NCBI GenBank assembly: GCA_009103225.1
Contig: RHPI01000260.1
Coordinates: 344,822 to 406,368, forward strand
Length of the DNA: 61,547 bases
Direction of reading: 5' to 3'
Source: Chlorokybus atmophyticus
Lineage: Eukaryota; Streptophyta; Chlorokybophyceae; Chlorokybales; Chlorokybaceae
Part shown: piece by piece, positions 34,776-44,312 of the stretch
Numbering within the stretch: the first letter of the stretch is position 1
How the letters are laid out: each line of letters begins with the position of its first letter
Program-made: the position numbers and the translations under genes
The notes under the pieces: model-generated
Told to the model about the DNA's origin: nothing
Database searches by the model: none
What the model saw: only the letters and a program-made list of their open reading frames with translations

Positions 34776-37334
34776 ATGAGCAGGCCCACCCCGTTCTCCC
34801 CAATAGACGAGGGTGACCTCAGCAGTTGGAGCCCAACCACCAATCTCACCTACGAGCGGACCAGTGACGGAAGCATCGACCGCAGCAGCAGAGGCTCGCG
34901 CTCCATCTCCAGCTTCACCCCGCTCCACTCTACTCCTCGTCATCCAGCTTCTCCACTATCATCGGACAGCGACGACAACGAGATGGAATCTTCCAGTTCA
35001 ACCACATCCCTGCGCTTCTCCGGACGTGCCGGCACCACCTCGCTGGATGAGTTCATCATCAAGTTCCACTCCAAGATGCGGCAGCAAGCACTGAAGAACA
35101 AAGACTGGTCAGATGAGATCTCTTTCCACATTGCTGCTCAGTATCTTGATCATGAAGCACACGATGTCTGGAAGTCCGTTGCTGAACTGCATCGAGTAGA
35201 CGGCTATGGCGAGCTTGCCAGCACCATAGCATCTGCATCCCTGCACCGTCCAGCAGGTGTCATTCCACCTGCCACTTCAGTTGCAGTAACAGGCTTGACC
35301 ATAGCTGCAGCTCTCAAGCAGGCAGAGGAGGAGGAACCAGAGTTGGTACTTGTCAACTTGACCCCTGCAGAAGTTGAGTCCAAGGAGGCCACACGTCGAG
35401 TCCGCATCCTTGACCGTTCTGCCATCATCATTGAGGAACAAAGAGCTGTACAGCAAGCGGCAGCCGCAGAGTGGGGTACTCCTCTACCTCCAGCAACACC
35501 TGGCTCTCGTGCAGGAGGCAGCGCTTTCACCCTCGGGTCAGTAGCACTGCGCGCACCAGCCATCACCGTAGGTGCTGCCATCTCTGATTCTCCACTCAAG
35601 GACCTGTACGCTGCCCTGCGCCGTACCTTCCCTCCTCAGACCACCAGCAAGGTTGAGGAGCTGAGACGCTTCCGACGCAAGCCCAATGAGGATCCCCTCC
35701 GCTTGTACTCCAGACTGGAAGGTCTGCTGAAGGACACTGACTACAAGATTGTCAGTGAGGAGGCTGCTGCAGTGATATACGTCAATGAGTTGGATGCTGC
35801 TCTGAGCGAGTCGACACGCCTGACTCTGAACTACAGCAGGCCCCTTGGCTACACCCTCAAAGAAGCCTTCGAGACTGCACAAGCCATCCACAAGCGCTTG
35901 GTGTATGAGAAGGCAGTGCTGGACACCAACCGCAGCGCCGTACGGCCTGTAGTCAGCACGACAACTGAGCCTCCTCGCCGCGACCGTGGCCGGGACGCTC
36001 CACCAGCACGCGACAAAGGGAAACGGTCAGCTCATGCTGCACTTGCTGCCCCTGTGCTGTGTCATCGCTGTGGACGGCATGGGCACTACCAAAAGGAGTG
36101 CACCGAAGAATACTCAACTTTGGTTTGCGACCACTGTCACAAGACTGGTCATTTGGAGTCAGTCTGCTGGCTCAAGTTCCCAGAGTTGAGGCCCGCCAAC
36201 AGCTACAACCACAACTACTTCGGTGGCTACAACAGCAACAACACTGGAGGCCACACTGGCAACAACTTCAGTGGCTACAACAGCAACAACACTGGAGGCC
36301 ACACTGGCAACCACTTCAGTGGCTACAATAGCAACAACACTGGAGCCCACAACAGCAACAACGCTGGTGGCAGTAACAACAACAACAATGCCAGTGCTCG
36401 CAAGGAAGAGCAAGGCTACAGGGGGAAGAACAGACCTCCTCAGCGTAAGGGACCAGAGACACGTCCGCGCGCTGCTGCTGTTGCCGCCAAGGCTTCAGCC
36501 AACCCACCAGCTGATGACCATATGGCAGCCCTCATGGCGCGTATGGCGCGCTTGGAGGAAGACAAGGAGCAGGACTACCGCGCCTGCTACGCTGCCCGAT
36601 GGGCGCTGATGGCTGCAAAACGCGAGAGAGACAGGAACACTCCGTCCCGCGTGCAACCATCACGACGAGCACGAGGGGAAGCTGCAACAACATCAGCAGG
36701 CACCTCCTCCGAAGTCACCAGTGGTGCTGCCTCCGCAGCAACAGCCACACCGGCTACAACGTTGACTCCATCAACGTCAGCATTACCCACTCCAGTTGCA
36801 CCACGACCTGGTACACCGGTGGGCATCGTGACGCCGACGCTGGTGAGCACACTGGCAGCAGCCGCCATCACTACCGAGTCTGCACCAGTGGGCGGTGCAC
36901 TTCCCACTGCAGCAGCGCCTCTGTCCGTAGGCGTTGAGACCACTCTCGCACCACTGACCGATACCGTCGCAACTGCCACAATGGCCATCGTCGAGCCCGC
37001 TGTCTCTGCAGCGACGCGCGCAGCCACTCTGCCCGCTCTCGGCGTCACTCAGGCTGTCCCAACTGGTCAGCAAGCTGAACGAGCATGGGAAACCATCCTG
37101 CGCGGAGCAGACCCCACTACCATCGCCTTCGGTCGGGGGGGGGAGCGCACCACGCGTGTCGCCCGCGATGATCGCGTCTTCCCGCTACCAGAGGTTCACA
37201 CCCTTCCAGCACTCACTCAACACCAGTTAGAAGATGAGATCCTTGCTGGCACTGCACCCCCGATGCGTGACAGGGTGTTCTTGATCAGCTACAGCCCACC
37301 TGTAGTGTTGAAGTTGGCTCTGCAGCTGTTCTGA
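34776..37334 (+). CDS. gag: Gag of element 2
   Basis: 852 residues from ATG 34776 to TGA 37332-37334. N-terminal Gag-like helical region (AAQYLDHEAHDVWKSV; VEELRRFRRKPNEDPLRLYS), then two CCHC-type zinc knuckles near residues 428-465 (CHRCGRHGHYQKEC and CDHCHKTGHLESVC). Next comes an Asn/Gly repeat at 36220-36390 with three copies of a GYNSNNTGGHTGN-like unit, then an Ala/Thr-rich tail. Gag packages the RNA into particles. The frame continues past TGA directly into pol, so the two are separated by a single stop codon only. Confidence 0.85.
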   Translation: MSRPTPFSPIDEGDLSSWSPTTNLTYERTSDGSIDRSSRGSRSISSFTPLHSTPRHPASPLSSDSDDNEMESSSSTTSLRFSGRAGTTSLDEFIIKFHSKMRQQALKNKDWSDEISFHIAAQYLDHEAHDVWKSVAELHRVDGYGELASTIASASLHRPAGVIPPATSVAVTGLTIAAALKQAEEEEPELVLVNLTPAEVESKEATRRVRILDRSAIIIEEQRAVQQAAAAEWGTPLPPATPGSRAGGSAFTLGSVALRAPAITVGAAISDSPLKDLYAALRRTFPPQTTSKVEELRRFRRKPNEDPLRLYSRLEGLLKDTDYKIVSEEAAAVIYVNELDAALSESTRLTLNYSRPLGYTLKEAFETAQAIHKRLVYEKAVLDTNRSAVRPVVSTTTEPPRRDRGRDAPPARDKGKRSAHAALAAPVLCHRCGRHGHYQKECTEEYSTLVCDHCHKTGHLESVCWLKFPELRPANSYNHNYFGGYNSNNTGGHTGNNFSGYNSNNTGGHTGNHFSGYNSNNTGAHNSNNAGGSNNNNNASARKEEQGYRGKNRPPQRKGPETRPRAAAVAAKASANPPADDHMAALMARMARLEEDKEQDYRACYAARWALMAAKRERDRNTPSRVQPSRRARGEAATTSAGTSSEVTSGAASAATATPATTLTPSTSALPTPVAPRPGTPVGIVTPTLVSTLAAAAITTESAPVGGALPTAAAPLSVGVETTLAPLTDTVATATMAIVEPAVSAATRAATLPALGVTQAVPTGQQAERAWETILRGADPTTIAFGRGGERTTRVARDDRVFPLPEVHTLPALTQHQLEDEILAGTAPPMRDRVFLISYSPPVVLKLALQLF

Positions 37335-40300
37335 GCGTTGCACAACAACATGCAGACCGCCCCTCGCCAGCCTGCACGCATGCCAACCACCACCTTTGAA
37401 CCCAGCCCGTTGGACACGTATCGAGACCGCCGAGACGCCATCCAGCAGCGAATCGCCGACGCAGCCGACCTGCCTTTGGGCACTGATGAAGCACTCGGAC
37501 CTCCTACAACCGCTCGTCTTCATCAGCGCTACCACGCACTGGAACAAGCATATCATTGGCGACAGGATCAAACTGCCGCCATTGCTGCACGTGAACAAGC
37601 TCTTGAAGCTACACGTGCACCAATACCTCAGTCACCAACTGCTGGTCCATCCTCCAGCACCACTCCGCTCTTCGTCGGGACCAACTCTGACCAAGCGAGG
37701 GCGTTGGCTCAACAAACCAGGGGGGTGATCGCCCCGTTGCTGCCTGCGCTGGTGGAAGATCTACCAAAGGACCAAAGGGAGCCAGGGAGGGGCTACCTTA
37801 CACCACAAGGGTGTACACAAAGAGATGGAGTAGGACTGGTTGGAGAGCAACAACTACGCACTGCTCTGCTGCGACAAGCAACCATGCTGCATCGGCAAGA
37901 AGGCATCGGACTGCGGCAGATGCTTGGGATGCCAGACAGTGGCAACGCGGCACGCGCACGGTTAGTGACGTGGCTGGTTACCAACCATCCCGCAGTCCCG
38001 TTGTTCGCTTTCGGCGCGAGAATAGCGTGGGTGGACGCATTCCTTCGCTCCATACGGCAAGCCTATGATGAAGTGGCTTCCGCCGCCACTGACACTCTGG
38101 AGGGAGCTCTGGAGGCGATACTGAGTTTGCCAGGGGTGGAGGCAAGACGTCAGCGCAGACGCATCGCCACTGCTTACGAGCAGCATGTCCAACAGCCAGA
38201 GACCCAGCTCACTGTACGCACACGAGCAATAACAGTGCTGGAAGTGGGAGTGGTCAACGGCAGATGGGATGCTTACATGGCAGGGATCCTCAGGGTGCCC
38301 ACCATCACCCACGACATGAGAGCGCGGCTCCTACGCGCAGTGTACCTGCAGCCCATGCCTCAGAACCATCGCTATATAGATGCGGACAACAATGCGACGG
38401 CGACATGGGAAGGTACACTAGTCAGAGAGGCAGCCCATGCTGTGCGATGGACCTATGCAGAGGAGCAGGCTGCACGAGAGGCAGTCCCGCAAACACCAGG
38501 TCCTCCAGGGTTCCCGCCACAGCCACTGGCCACTCCTCCTGGCATGACAACAGCTGCACAGAGGGTCAACCCTCCTGCACCTCCACTTGGACAGGTTGCA
38601 GCAGCACCTCCAGTGCCTAGGCCACCGCGCGTGTACCAGCAACCGCGACAAGGACGGTTTGGACAAAGCCGAGGACAAGGAGGCCCACAAGATCCATCAG
38701 GCAGAGGAGCCCTGGCTGCCCTACGGTCAGGCCCCGCAGATGAGAATAAAGCAACAGTCTCTCCACGCAAGAGGTTCCGTCGCTTCAAGAGGCTGCGCAT
38801 CAACGCCAATGCAGCCATGATCGCCAACCAAGGCAAGCATGTGACCGTCAATGGGCGGGCACCCAAACGCGTGATGCTGGACACTGGAGCACAGCCTGTC
38901 ATCATTGGGCGCTACCTCGCACGAGATCTCGGCATCACCAGCGCTGAGCTGCTTCCCTGTCCCTATCAGCTGGACACCGCAACCGGCAACCGTGACAAGG
39001 TACTCGGCCTTACCAAGCAGGCTGTGAGCATCCGCCTCACCGGACTAAACCCTTCCCACAGCACCGAGATTGTACAAAGGTGTGTGGTCACCGATGCCGG
39101 GTCCTTTGACCTACTGTTGGGACAGGACTGCAACTTCCCTGTCGGCATGGGGCTGGACTGCTGGACTGAGCAGGCATGGTTTCGACCACATTGGGATGAG
39201 GACGATGGAGAGGAGCAGGGATTCCTACCTCTCGAACTGGTGGCCAAGGACCGCTCGCAACGAAGATCGGCTGCAGCAGCCACCTACAGTCTTACAAAAA
39301 GCTCACGTGTGCCTCGTGCCCGAACGCAGCCGAGGACAACTGCAACGAGCTCGAGCCCGAGCCTAAACGCTGAAGAGGACTCCCCTACACCGTACGATGA
39401 GTCTCAGGAGACTGTCACCAAAGAAGTGGCCTTTCAGGAGCCATCCGAGCGTCGCTGGAGCGCACAAGTAGCAGCACACATGCTGCTGACCAGGCCTCAG
39501 CTCACTGCACACTTCCCTGCCTACAAAGACCAGGCTACAGTGCAGGAGCAGTACCACATAGCTACGGGAGTTGTGGAGTTCCACATGTTCCGCCGACAAC
39601 AAGGCATCACCGTGCTGGAGCTGTTCGGAGGCATAGGCAGTGGGCTTGCGGCTGTCCTCAACACAGGAACAACAGTCACCAAGTACCTCTACTGTGACCC
39701 TGACCCTCATGCACAGGAGGCTCTGAGCCATCATTTACGACAGCTGCACCAGCGCTACCCGCAGCAGCTACCACTGTCGGCACTGCAAGGGAGCCAGAAG
39801 GCTCTACCGCAGGACATCCGCTGGATTACCAAGGATCACCTGCAGGCAGTCGGCAACATTGACCTGCTGATAGCAGGGTGGGAGTGTCAAGGGCACTCCA
39901 GGGCAGGCAGAGGCCAAGGGCTCTCGGATCCTCGCTCACAGCTGTTCTGGGAGCTAATGAGAGTCATCAAACTCCTACAGATCAGTCAGATCGCTAGGCC
40001 CTTGGGGTACATCATCGAGAATGTGCACTCCGAGGATGACAAGCGGCACCACGTCGCCAAGGCCTATCGGCAAGTATGCTCCTTGCTGGGGCATCCTCTC
40101 AAAATCAACGCCGCGCGTCATGGATCTCGTGCACACCGCGTCCGCGCCAAGTGGACCAACCTGGCCATTGTGGAAGACCTGTTTCTGGCAGAGTACCTAT
40201 ACAGCAATCGGCCACGAAATCTCGTCGTCGATGACATCCTGGACCCTGGACGCACAGCGCAACCAGTCACACGCCTTGACCACCACCACTTCTACCAGTG

Positions 40301-43300
40301 CAACCAGCCTGGTCAGCCGCGCCGCGCGCTACCCACACTAGTATCCTATCCAGGCTCCTACGCGTTCCGCAATGCAGGCGACGGCATGGTGTTGGACTCC
40401 AACACTGGACAGCTGGAAGAACCCAATGCCCGCGAGCGCGAGCGTGCTATGGGATTCTTTCCAAGCAGCATCACAGGCTCCACGCTAACAACCAGTCAAC
40501 AATGTCAGTTGTTGGGGCGCGCCATGGATCAGAACAGCATGGTGTGGTACTTGGAAATGTGCTTTGCTCTCCAGGATCGCCATGTGTCCTTCCAGGAGCT
40601 CGAACACCTGGCTGGGGGGTGGATTGCTCGCTTTTCAGAGACCAAAGCAGCACACACCGCCCTCGAGACCGCCCACATGGAGGAGCAGGCAGCAGTTACT
40701 GTGGAAGACATTCCAGTGGTCGCCAACGCTACCTCATGGTCCCACGCCATTGGACCGCTGGCCACAGGCCAGACTCGAGAGCAACTCGAGGCTCTCCTCA
40801 ACAAGTGGAGGAGCCAATTCAGTTTCAGTGTGAAGGAGCTGGGCATCTGCTCAGCATACCAGATGGACATTGAACTAGTGGACACCGAACCGGTGTTCAG
40901 AAGACAGTACCGCCTCTCCAAGCTAGAAGAAGACTTGGTGGAACAGAGGTGCAAGGCGCTGCTAGATGCAGGCCTGATCGAGGAGTCCACATCGGACTTT
41001 GCGGCCGCGACCGTCATGCCCCTGAAGAAAGATTCAGCTGGCAACTGGACAGACCGGCGCATGTGTGGCGACTATCGCCCCCTCAACAACAAGACCAAGC
41101 AGGACAGGTATCCAATGCCTACCGCAGAAGGCATCTTTGACGATGTAGGAGACTGCACGGTCTTTAGTATCCTGGATATGCGCCAAGGGTACAACCAGAT
41201 CGCCATCAAGGAGGAGGACAAGCACAAGACTTCCTTCTGGGGAAACCGGCAGCTGTACCAGTGGAAGGTCATGCCCTTCGGACTGAAGAACGCTCCGGCC
41301 AAGTTCCAGCGCGTCATGGACAAAGCCCTCAAGGGGTTGGACTTCGCGCGCTGCTACATCGACGACATCCTCATCTTCAGTCACAGCAATGAGGAGCATC
41401 TCCAGCACATCGAAGAGGTGCTACAGAGGCTGAAGGAAGTCGGGATGACGGTGCACCCTGACAAGTGCACCTTCTTCACCCACAAGGTACCCTACCTAGG
41501 ACACATGATTGTGCCCCATGGTGTGTACGTACAGCAGGCCAAAGTGGAGGCACTGGTGGCTATCCCTGCCCCCACAGACCTCACGCGGCTGCGGGCCTTC
41601 CTCGGCCTTGCCAACTATTACCGCCGGTTTGTCAAGGACTTTGCCAAGATCGCAAGGCCTCTCAACGAACTACTGAAGAAGGACACCGAGTTCTTGTGGA
41701 AGGAGGCACAACAGGAGGCCTTTCAGGAGCTGAAGCTCCGCCTCACCACAGCTCCCATTCTGCAACGCCCTGACTACACCAGGTCGTTCATCCTGCACAC
41801 AGACTGGAGCAAGCTCGGCATGGGGGCCGTGCTCGTACAGCATGACAACAACAAGAAGGAGCGCGTAGTGTCGTACGCCAGCCGCAGCAACAACAGTGCT
41901 GAGGCCAACTACAGCAGCTACGAAGGGGAGTGTCTCGCCGCAGTGTGGGCCATCTCCTTCTTCCGACCCTTTCTGTTTGGACGGCAGTTTCAACTGGTCA
42001 CTGACCATCAACCCCTCAAGTGGTTAATGAACAACCAGCACCTAACAGGAAAGTTAGCACGATGGGCGTTGCTGCTCCAGGAGTACGAATTCGAGGTAGA
42101 ACACCGCGCAGGCCTTGCCAACCAGGATGCGGATGGCCTCAGCCGTAACCCCCACCTCAGCACCAACGACGCCACAGGCGCCCGACATGAGTTGGGTCCT
42201 ACAGCTGCACCTGCAGGTGTGGCCACCATGTTCGCTGTCGCTGCGCTACGCTCAGGACGCAGGACTCAGATCGCTGAGGCAGCAGCAGACGGGGACATGC
42301 CCGCTCTCGAGCCCGCCATCACCAGCACCGATCCTTTATCAGAAGAAGCAATCGCTGCCGACCCTGAGGTGGATGACGAGGAGCTGGCACCCACCGACAC
42401 ACGACAAGACATCTGGCTGGACGAGCCATCGCTCGCACTGCTTCGGACTGGAAAACTTCCAGTAGGCATGAGCGCACGCGAGAAGGACCGCGTCCGGCAA
42501 CGCACTCAGCGTTACGGCTGGGCCAACGACAGGCTGTATCGACGGATACAAGATGCAGATCAGGAGGTCCCCACACCAGCTGCACGTGAAGGCATCATCT
42601 CCTCCCTTCACACCGAGCTCGGGCACTTCGGTGTCAAGCGCACGGTCAGCCTGGTCAGGACCCGGTACTGGTGGTATGGGGTGCACAGACAGGTGCGGGA
42701 GTTCGTCAGCAACTGTCAGCAGTGTGACATGGTTCGCGCCAGCCTCAACACGCGCAATGCCACCTTGCATCCCCTTCCCATCTCCGGGTTGTTCTACCGC
42801 TGGGGACTGGACATCCTTGGAGACCTAGCGCCCTCAGCGCGAGGCAACCGCTACATCCTCGTCATGATCGAGCACTTCTCCAAGTGGGTGGAGCTGGTGC
42901 CCCTGCCCGACAAGAGCAGTGAGGGAGTAGCCCAGGCTTTCCTCTCCCATGTACTCGGACGCTTCGGCAGCTGCGCTGAAGTCATCACCGACCAGGGTAC
43001 GGAGTTCAGAGGAGCCTTCGACAAGCTTATCGACAGATGCTTCATCGACCACCGTCGCACCTCACGCGACCACCCGCAGGCCGACGGCCTCGCCGAGCGT
43101 ACCGTGCAGACCATCAAGAAGGCACTGCGCAAGTACGTCCTCGCCTACGAGAAGAATACCTGGGATGATCACCTCCCATGGGTAGCAATGGGCTACCGGC
43201 TGTCCAAGCAGGCAGCCCTGCGAGAGTACAGCCCATACTATCTACTGTTCGGAAGGCAGCCATTGCTCCCTTTCCGCGCACAGCAGGAGGTCGACAGAGT

Positions 43301-43871
43301 GGTGGACAATCTCGACAACCCCGACGAGATGTTGTATGATCTGACAGTGCGCAGTGCGCTGTTCGAACACACAGTCCCCATGGCCTTCAACAACCTGCGC
43401 ATCGCGCAGCACCGCGACACGCTGCGTTACGAGCGTGTGCGCAGTGGTTTCTACAAGGAGCGGGAGCGCCGCTTCGAGTCAGGAGACTTCGTCTACCGTA
43501 TGGCGTCTACACGCGACACCCTCGATACCTCCGTCGGGCGTGCTGTCTACAAGGTATTGAAGGTGCACCCCACAGGGGTACTGGACCTGTTGGGACAACG
43601 AGGCGAGCGCATGAAGGACAACATGGTCAACTGTGCGCCCTGTCATCTCCCCTACATTGCTGGCTTCACCAAGATCCAGCACCCGCGTCCGCTGCGCAGC
43701 ACCCGATGCGAGAAGTGTGGCAGCGCCGACGACGACCCATTGATGATGTTATGCGACGGCTGTAATCAAGGCATGCACTGCTACTGCCTTGACCCTCCAC
43801 TGGACGCAGTACCCTTGTGGGAGTACTGGTGCGATGACTGCCGCATCAACGGTCCCCCACACAGTCGGTAG
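37335..43871 (+). CDS. pol: Pol of element 2: protease, C5 DNA methyltransferase, RT, RNase H, integrase, PHD finger
   Basis: About 2,170 uninterrupted residues; the first ATG is at 37350. Order: an unassigned region (about 1-500), retropepsin-like VMLDTGAQPVIIGR (about 515), C5 methyltransferase (about 755-1078), RT (VDTEPVFRRQYRLSKLEEDL; CYIDDILIF near 1340), RNase H (LHTDWSKLGMGAVL; YEGECLAAVWA; LVTDHQPLKW), integrase zinc finger (LGHFGVKRTV...CQQCDM), integrase core (DILGDL; ITDQGTEF; HPQADGLAERT) and a C-terminal PHD finger (CEKCGSADD...CDGCNQGMHCYC...WCDDC). RT, RNase H and integrase residues are intact. The element has no chromodomain; the PHD finger stands in its place. A methyltransferase inside a polyprotein could mark new or resident copies. 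The long open frame argues for recent activity. Confidence 0.9.
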   Translation, partial: ALHNNMQTAPRQPARMPTTTFEPSPLDTYRDRRDAIQQRIADAADLPLGTDEALGPPTTARLHQRYHALEQAYHWRQDQTAAIAAREQALEATRAPIPQSPTAGPSSSTTPLFVGTNSDQARALAQQTRGVIAPLLPALVEDLPKDQREPGRGYLTPQGCTQRDGVGLVGEQQLRTALLRQATMLHRQEGIGLRQMLGMPDSGNAARARLVTWLVTNHPAVPLFAFGARIAWVDAFLRSIRQAYDEVASAATDTLEGALEAILSLPGVEARRQRRRIATAYEQHVQQPETQLTVRTRAITVLEVGVVNGRWDAYMAGILRVPTITHDMRARLLRAVYLQPMPQNHRYIDADNNATATWEGTLVREAAHAVRWTYAEEQAAREAVPQTPGPPGFPPQPLATPPGMTTAAQRVNPPAPPLGQVAAAPPVPRPPRVYQQPRQGRFGQSRGQGGPQDPSGRGALAALRSGPADENKATVSPRKRFRRFKRLRINANAAMIANQGKHVTVNGRAPKRVMLDTGAQPVIIGRYLARDLGITSAELLPCPYQLDTATGNRDKVLGLTKQAVSIRLTGLNPSHSTEIVQRCVVTDAGSFDLLLGQDCNFPVGMGLDCWTEQAWFRPHWDEDDGEEQGFLPLELVAKDRSQRRSAAAATYSLTKSSRVPRARTQPRTTATSSSPSLNAEEDSPTPYDESQETVTKEVAFQEPSERRWSAQVAAHMLLTRPQLTAHFPAYKDQATVQEQYHIATGVVEFHMFRRQQGITVLELFGGIGSGLAAVLNTGTTVTKYLYCDPDPHAQEALSHHLRQLHQRYPQQLPLSALQGSQKALPQDIRWITKDHLQAVGNIDLLIAGWECQGHSRAGRGQGLSDPRSQLFWELMRVIKLLQISQIARPLGYIIENVHSEDDKRHHVAKAYRQVCSLLGHPLKINAARHGSRAHRVRAKWTNLAIVEDLFLAEYLYSNRPRNLVVDDILDPGRTAQPVTRLDHHHFYQCNQPGQPRRALPTLVSYPGSYAFRNAGDGMVLDSNTGQLEEPNARERERAMGFFPSSITGSTLTTSQQCQLLGRAMDQNSMVWYLEMCFALQDRHVSFQELEHLAGGWIARFSETKAAHTALETAHMEEQAAVTVEDIPVVANATSWSHAIGPLATGQTREQLEALLNKWRSQFSFSVKELGICSAYQMDIELVDTEPVFRRQYRLSKLEEDLVEQRCKALLDAGLIEESTSDFAAATVMPLKKDSAGNWTDRRMCGDYRPLNNKTKQDRYPMPTAEGIFDDVGDCTVFSILDMRQGYNQIAIKEEDKHKTSFWGNRQLYQWKVMPFGLKNAPAKFQRVMDKALKGLDFARCYIDDILIFSHSNEEHLQHIEEVLQRLKEVGMTVHPDKCTFFTHKVPYLGHMIVPHGVYVQQAKVEALVAIPAPTDLTRLRAFLGLANYYRRFVKDFAKIARPLNELLKKDTEFLWKEAQQEAFQELKLRLTTAPILQRPDYTRSFILHTDWSKLGMGAVLVQHDNNKKERVVSYASRSNNSAEANYSSYEGECLAAVWAISFFRPFLFGRQFQLVTDHQPLKWLMNNQHLTGKLARWALLLQEYEFEVEHRAGLANQDADGLSRNPHLSTNDATGARHELGPTAAPAGVATMFAVAALRSGRRTQIAEAAADGDMPALEPAITSTDPLSEEAIAADPEVDDEELAPTDTRQDIWLDEPSLALLRTGKLPVGMSAREKDRVRQRTQRYGWANDRLYRRIQDADQEVPTPAAREGIISSLHTELGHFGVKRTVSLVRTRYWWYGVHRQVREFVSNCQQCDMVRASLNTRNATLHPLPISGLFYRWGLDILGDLAPSARGNRYILVMIEHFSKWVELVPLPDKSSEGVAQAFLSHVLGRFGSCAEVITDQGTEFRGAFDKLIDRCFIDHRRTSRDHPQADGLAERTVQTIKKALRKYVLAYEKNTWDDHLPWVAMGYRLSKQAALREYSPYYLLFGRQPLLPFRAQQEVDRVVDNLDNPDEMLYDLTVRSALFEHTVPMAFNNLRIAQHRDTLRYERVRSGFYKERERRFESGDFVYRMASTRDTLDTSVGRAVYKVLKVHPTGVLDLLGQRGERMKDNMVNCAPCHLPYIAGFTKIQHPRPLRSTRCEKCGSADDDPLMMLCDGCNQGMHCYCLDPPLDAVPLWEYWCDDCRINGPPHSR
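39590..40570 (+). other. Cytosine-5 DNA methyltransferase domain within Pol of element 2
   Basis: Motif I: ITVLELFGGIGSG (SAM binding). Motif IV: LLIAGWECQGHSRAG, with the catalytic Cys at codon 39885-39887 (about residue 850); the usual Pro before it is Glu. Motif VI: GYIIENVHS, with the Glu that contacts cytosine. Motif VIII-like: RAHRVRAKWTNL. Motifs IX/X: RERERAMGFFPSSI and QQCQLLGRAMD. The pattern of the last motifs (AHRxR, ERxxGFP, LLGRxxxxP) looks closer to DNMT3/DRM enzymes than to DNMT1, by eye. DNMT-encoding retrotransposons are known from dinoflagellates and charophyte algae. Confidence 0.88.
43704..43855 (+). other. PHD finger at the C-terminus of Pol, element 2
   Basis: Cys4-His-Cys3 spacing is complete: CEKC, CDGC, H followed by CYC, and WCDDC, with a typical LDPPL before the last pair and W at the expected place. 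PHD fingers usually read the methylation state of histone H3 tails. It follows the integrase where chromoviruses carry a chromodomain. Confidence 0.88.
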
Positions 43872-44312
43872 GAACTGAGTTCTGGAGCAGAGGGCTACCC
43901 CAGAATCTCAGGGGGGGTGGCTTGTTGACTGTGTGCACTACGACACAGTCTGTACACAAAGGTGGCGAGCGGCATCGGCTCGTCCACTGCACTAAACACC
44001 GCGTAGGCTCATCTTCAAGCCTATGCCCACGATTGGGGGGTTGTCTTTTGCTTGCATGACTCCAATGCAGTGCCCAGCACTAGCATGCGTGCAGCACTAG
44101 CACTCCTCTGCAGCCTGTCCGAGACAAGGTTGCCCTCGACCATGACAGGCACGACAGCCAGCACGCTACTGGGTTCCAATGCCTGAGCCCACCAAAGTAT
44201 TCAACTCCACCATTCTGTTGAACAAACATATTTGTGGTTAACTTATGTGGTATCGCATGCTTTGTGCATTAAACTCTTATTAAATCAAGCCGTGCGCATG
44301 CAACATATATAC

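Larger units (their letters stand above)
34026..44260 (+). mobile_element. Gypsy-class retroelement encoding a DNA methyltransferase and a PHD finger (element 2)
   Basis: Two very long reading frames, gag (34776-37334) and pol (37335-43871), lie between the two halves of a Crypton gene, in its fourth intron (between 44312 and the exon at about 33940). 34026-34775 resembles a 5' LTR/leader: TATA-like TGTATAAGTAGG near 34208, repeated GAGTACT units, and no gene. After pol there is a purine run CTCAGGGGGGGTGG near 43902 and then 350 nt without a gene. I could not find matching LTR copies at the two ends. A TGGTAACAGCATC at 34711 could be a primer-binding site. Outer limits are approximate. Confidence 0.75.

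Noticed and set aside
43872-44260. 3' LTR of the DNMT element
   Set aside because: A purine run precedes it, but I find no matching sequence in 34026-34775, so an LTR pair cannot be claimed.
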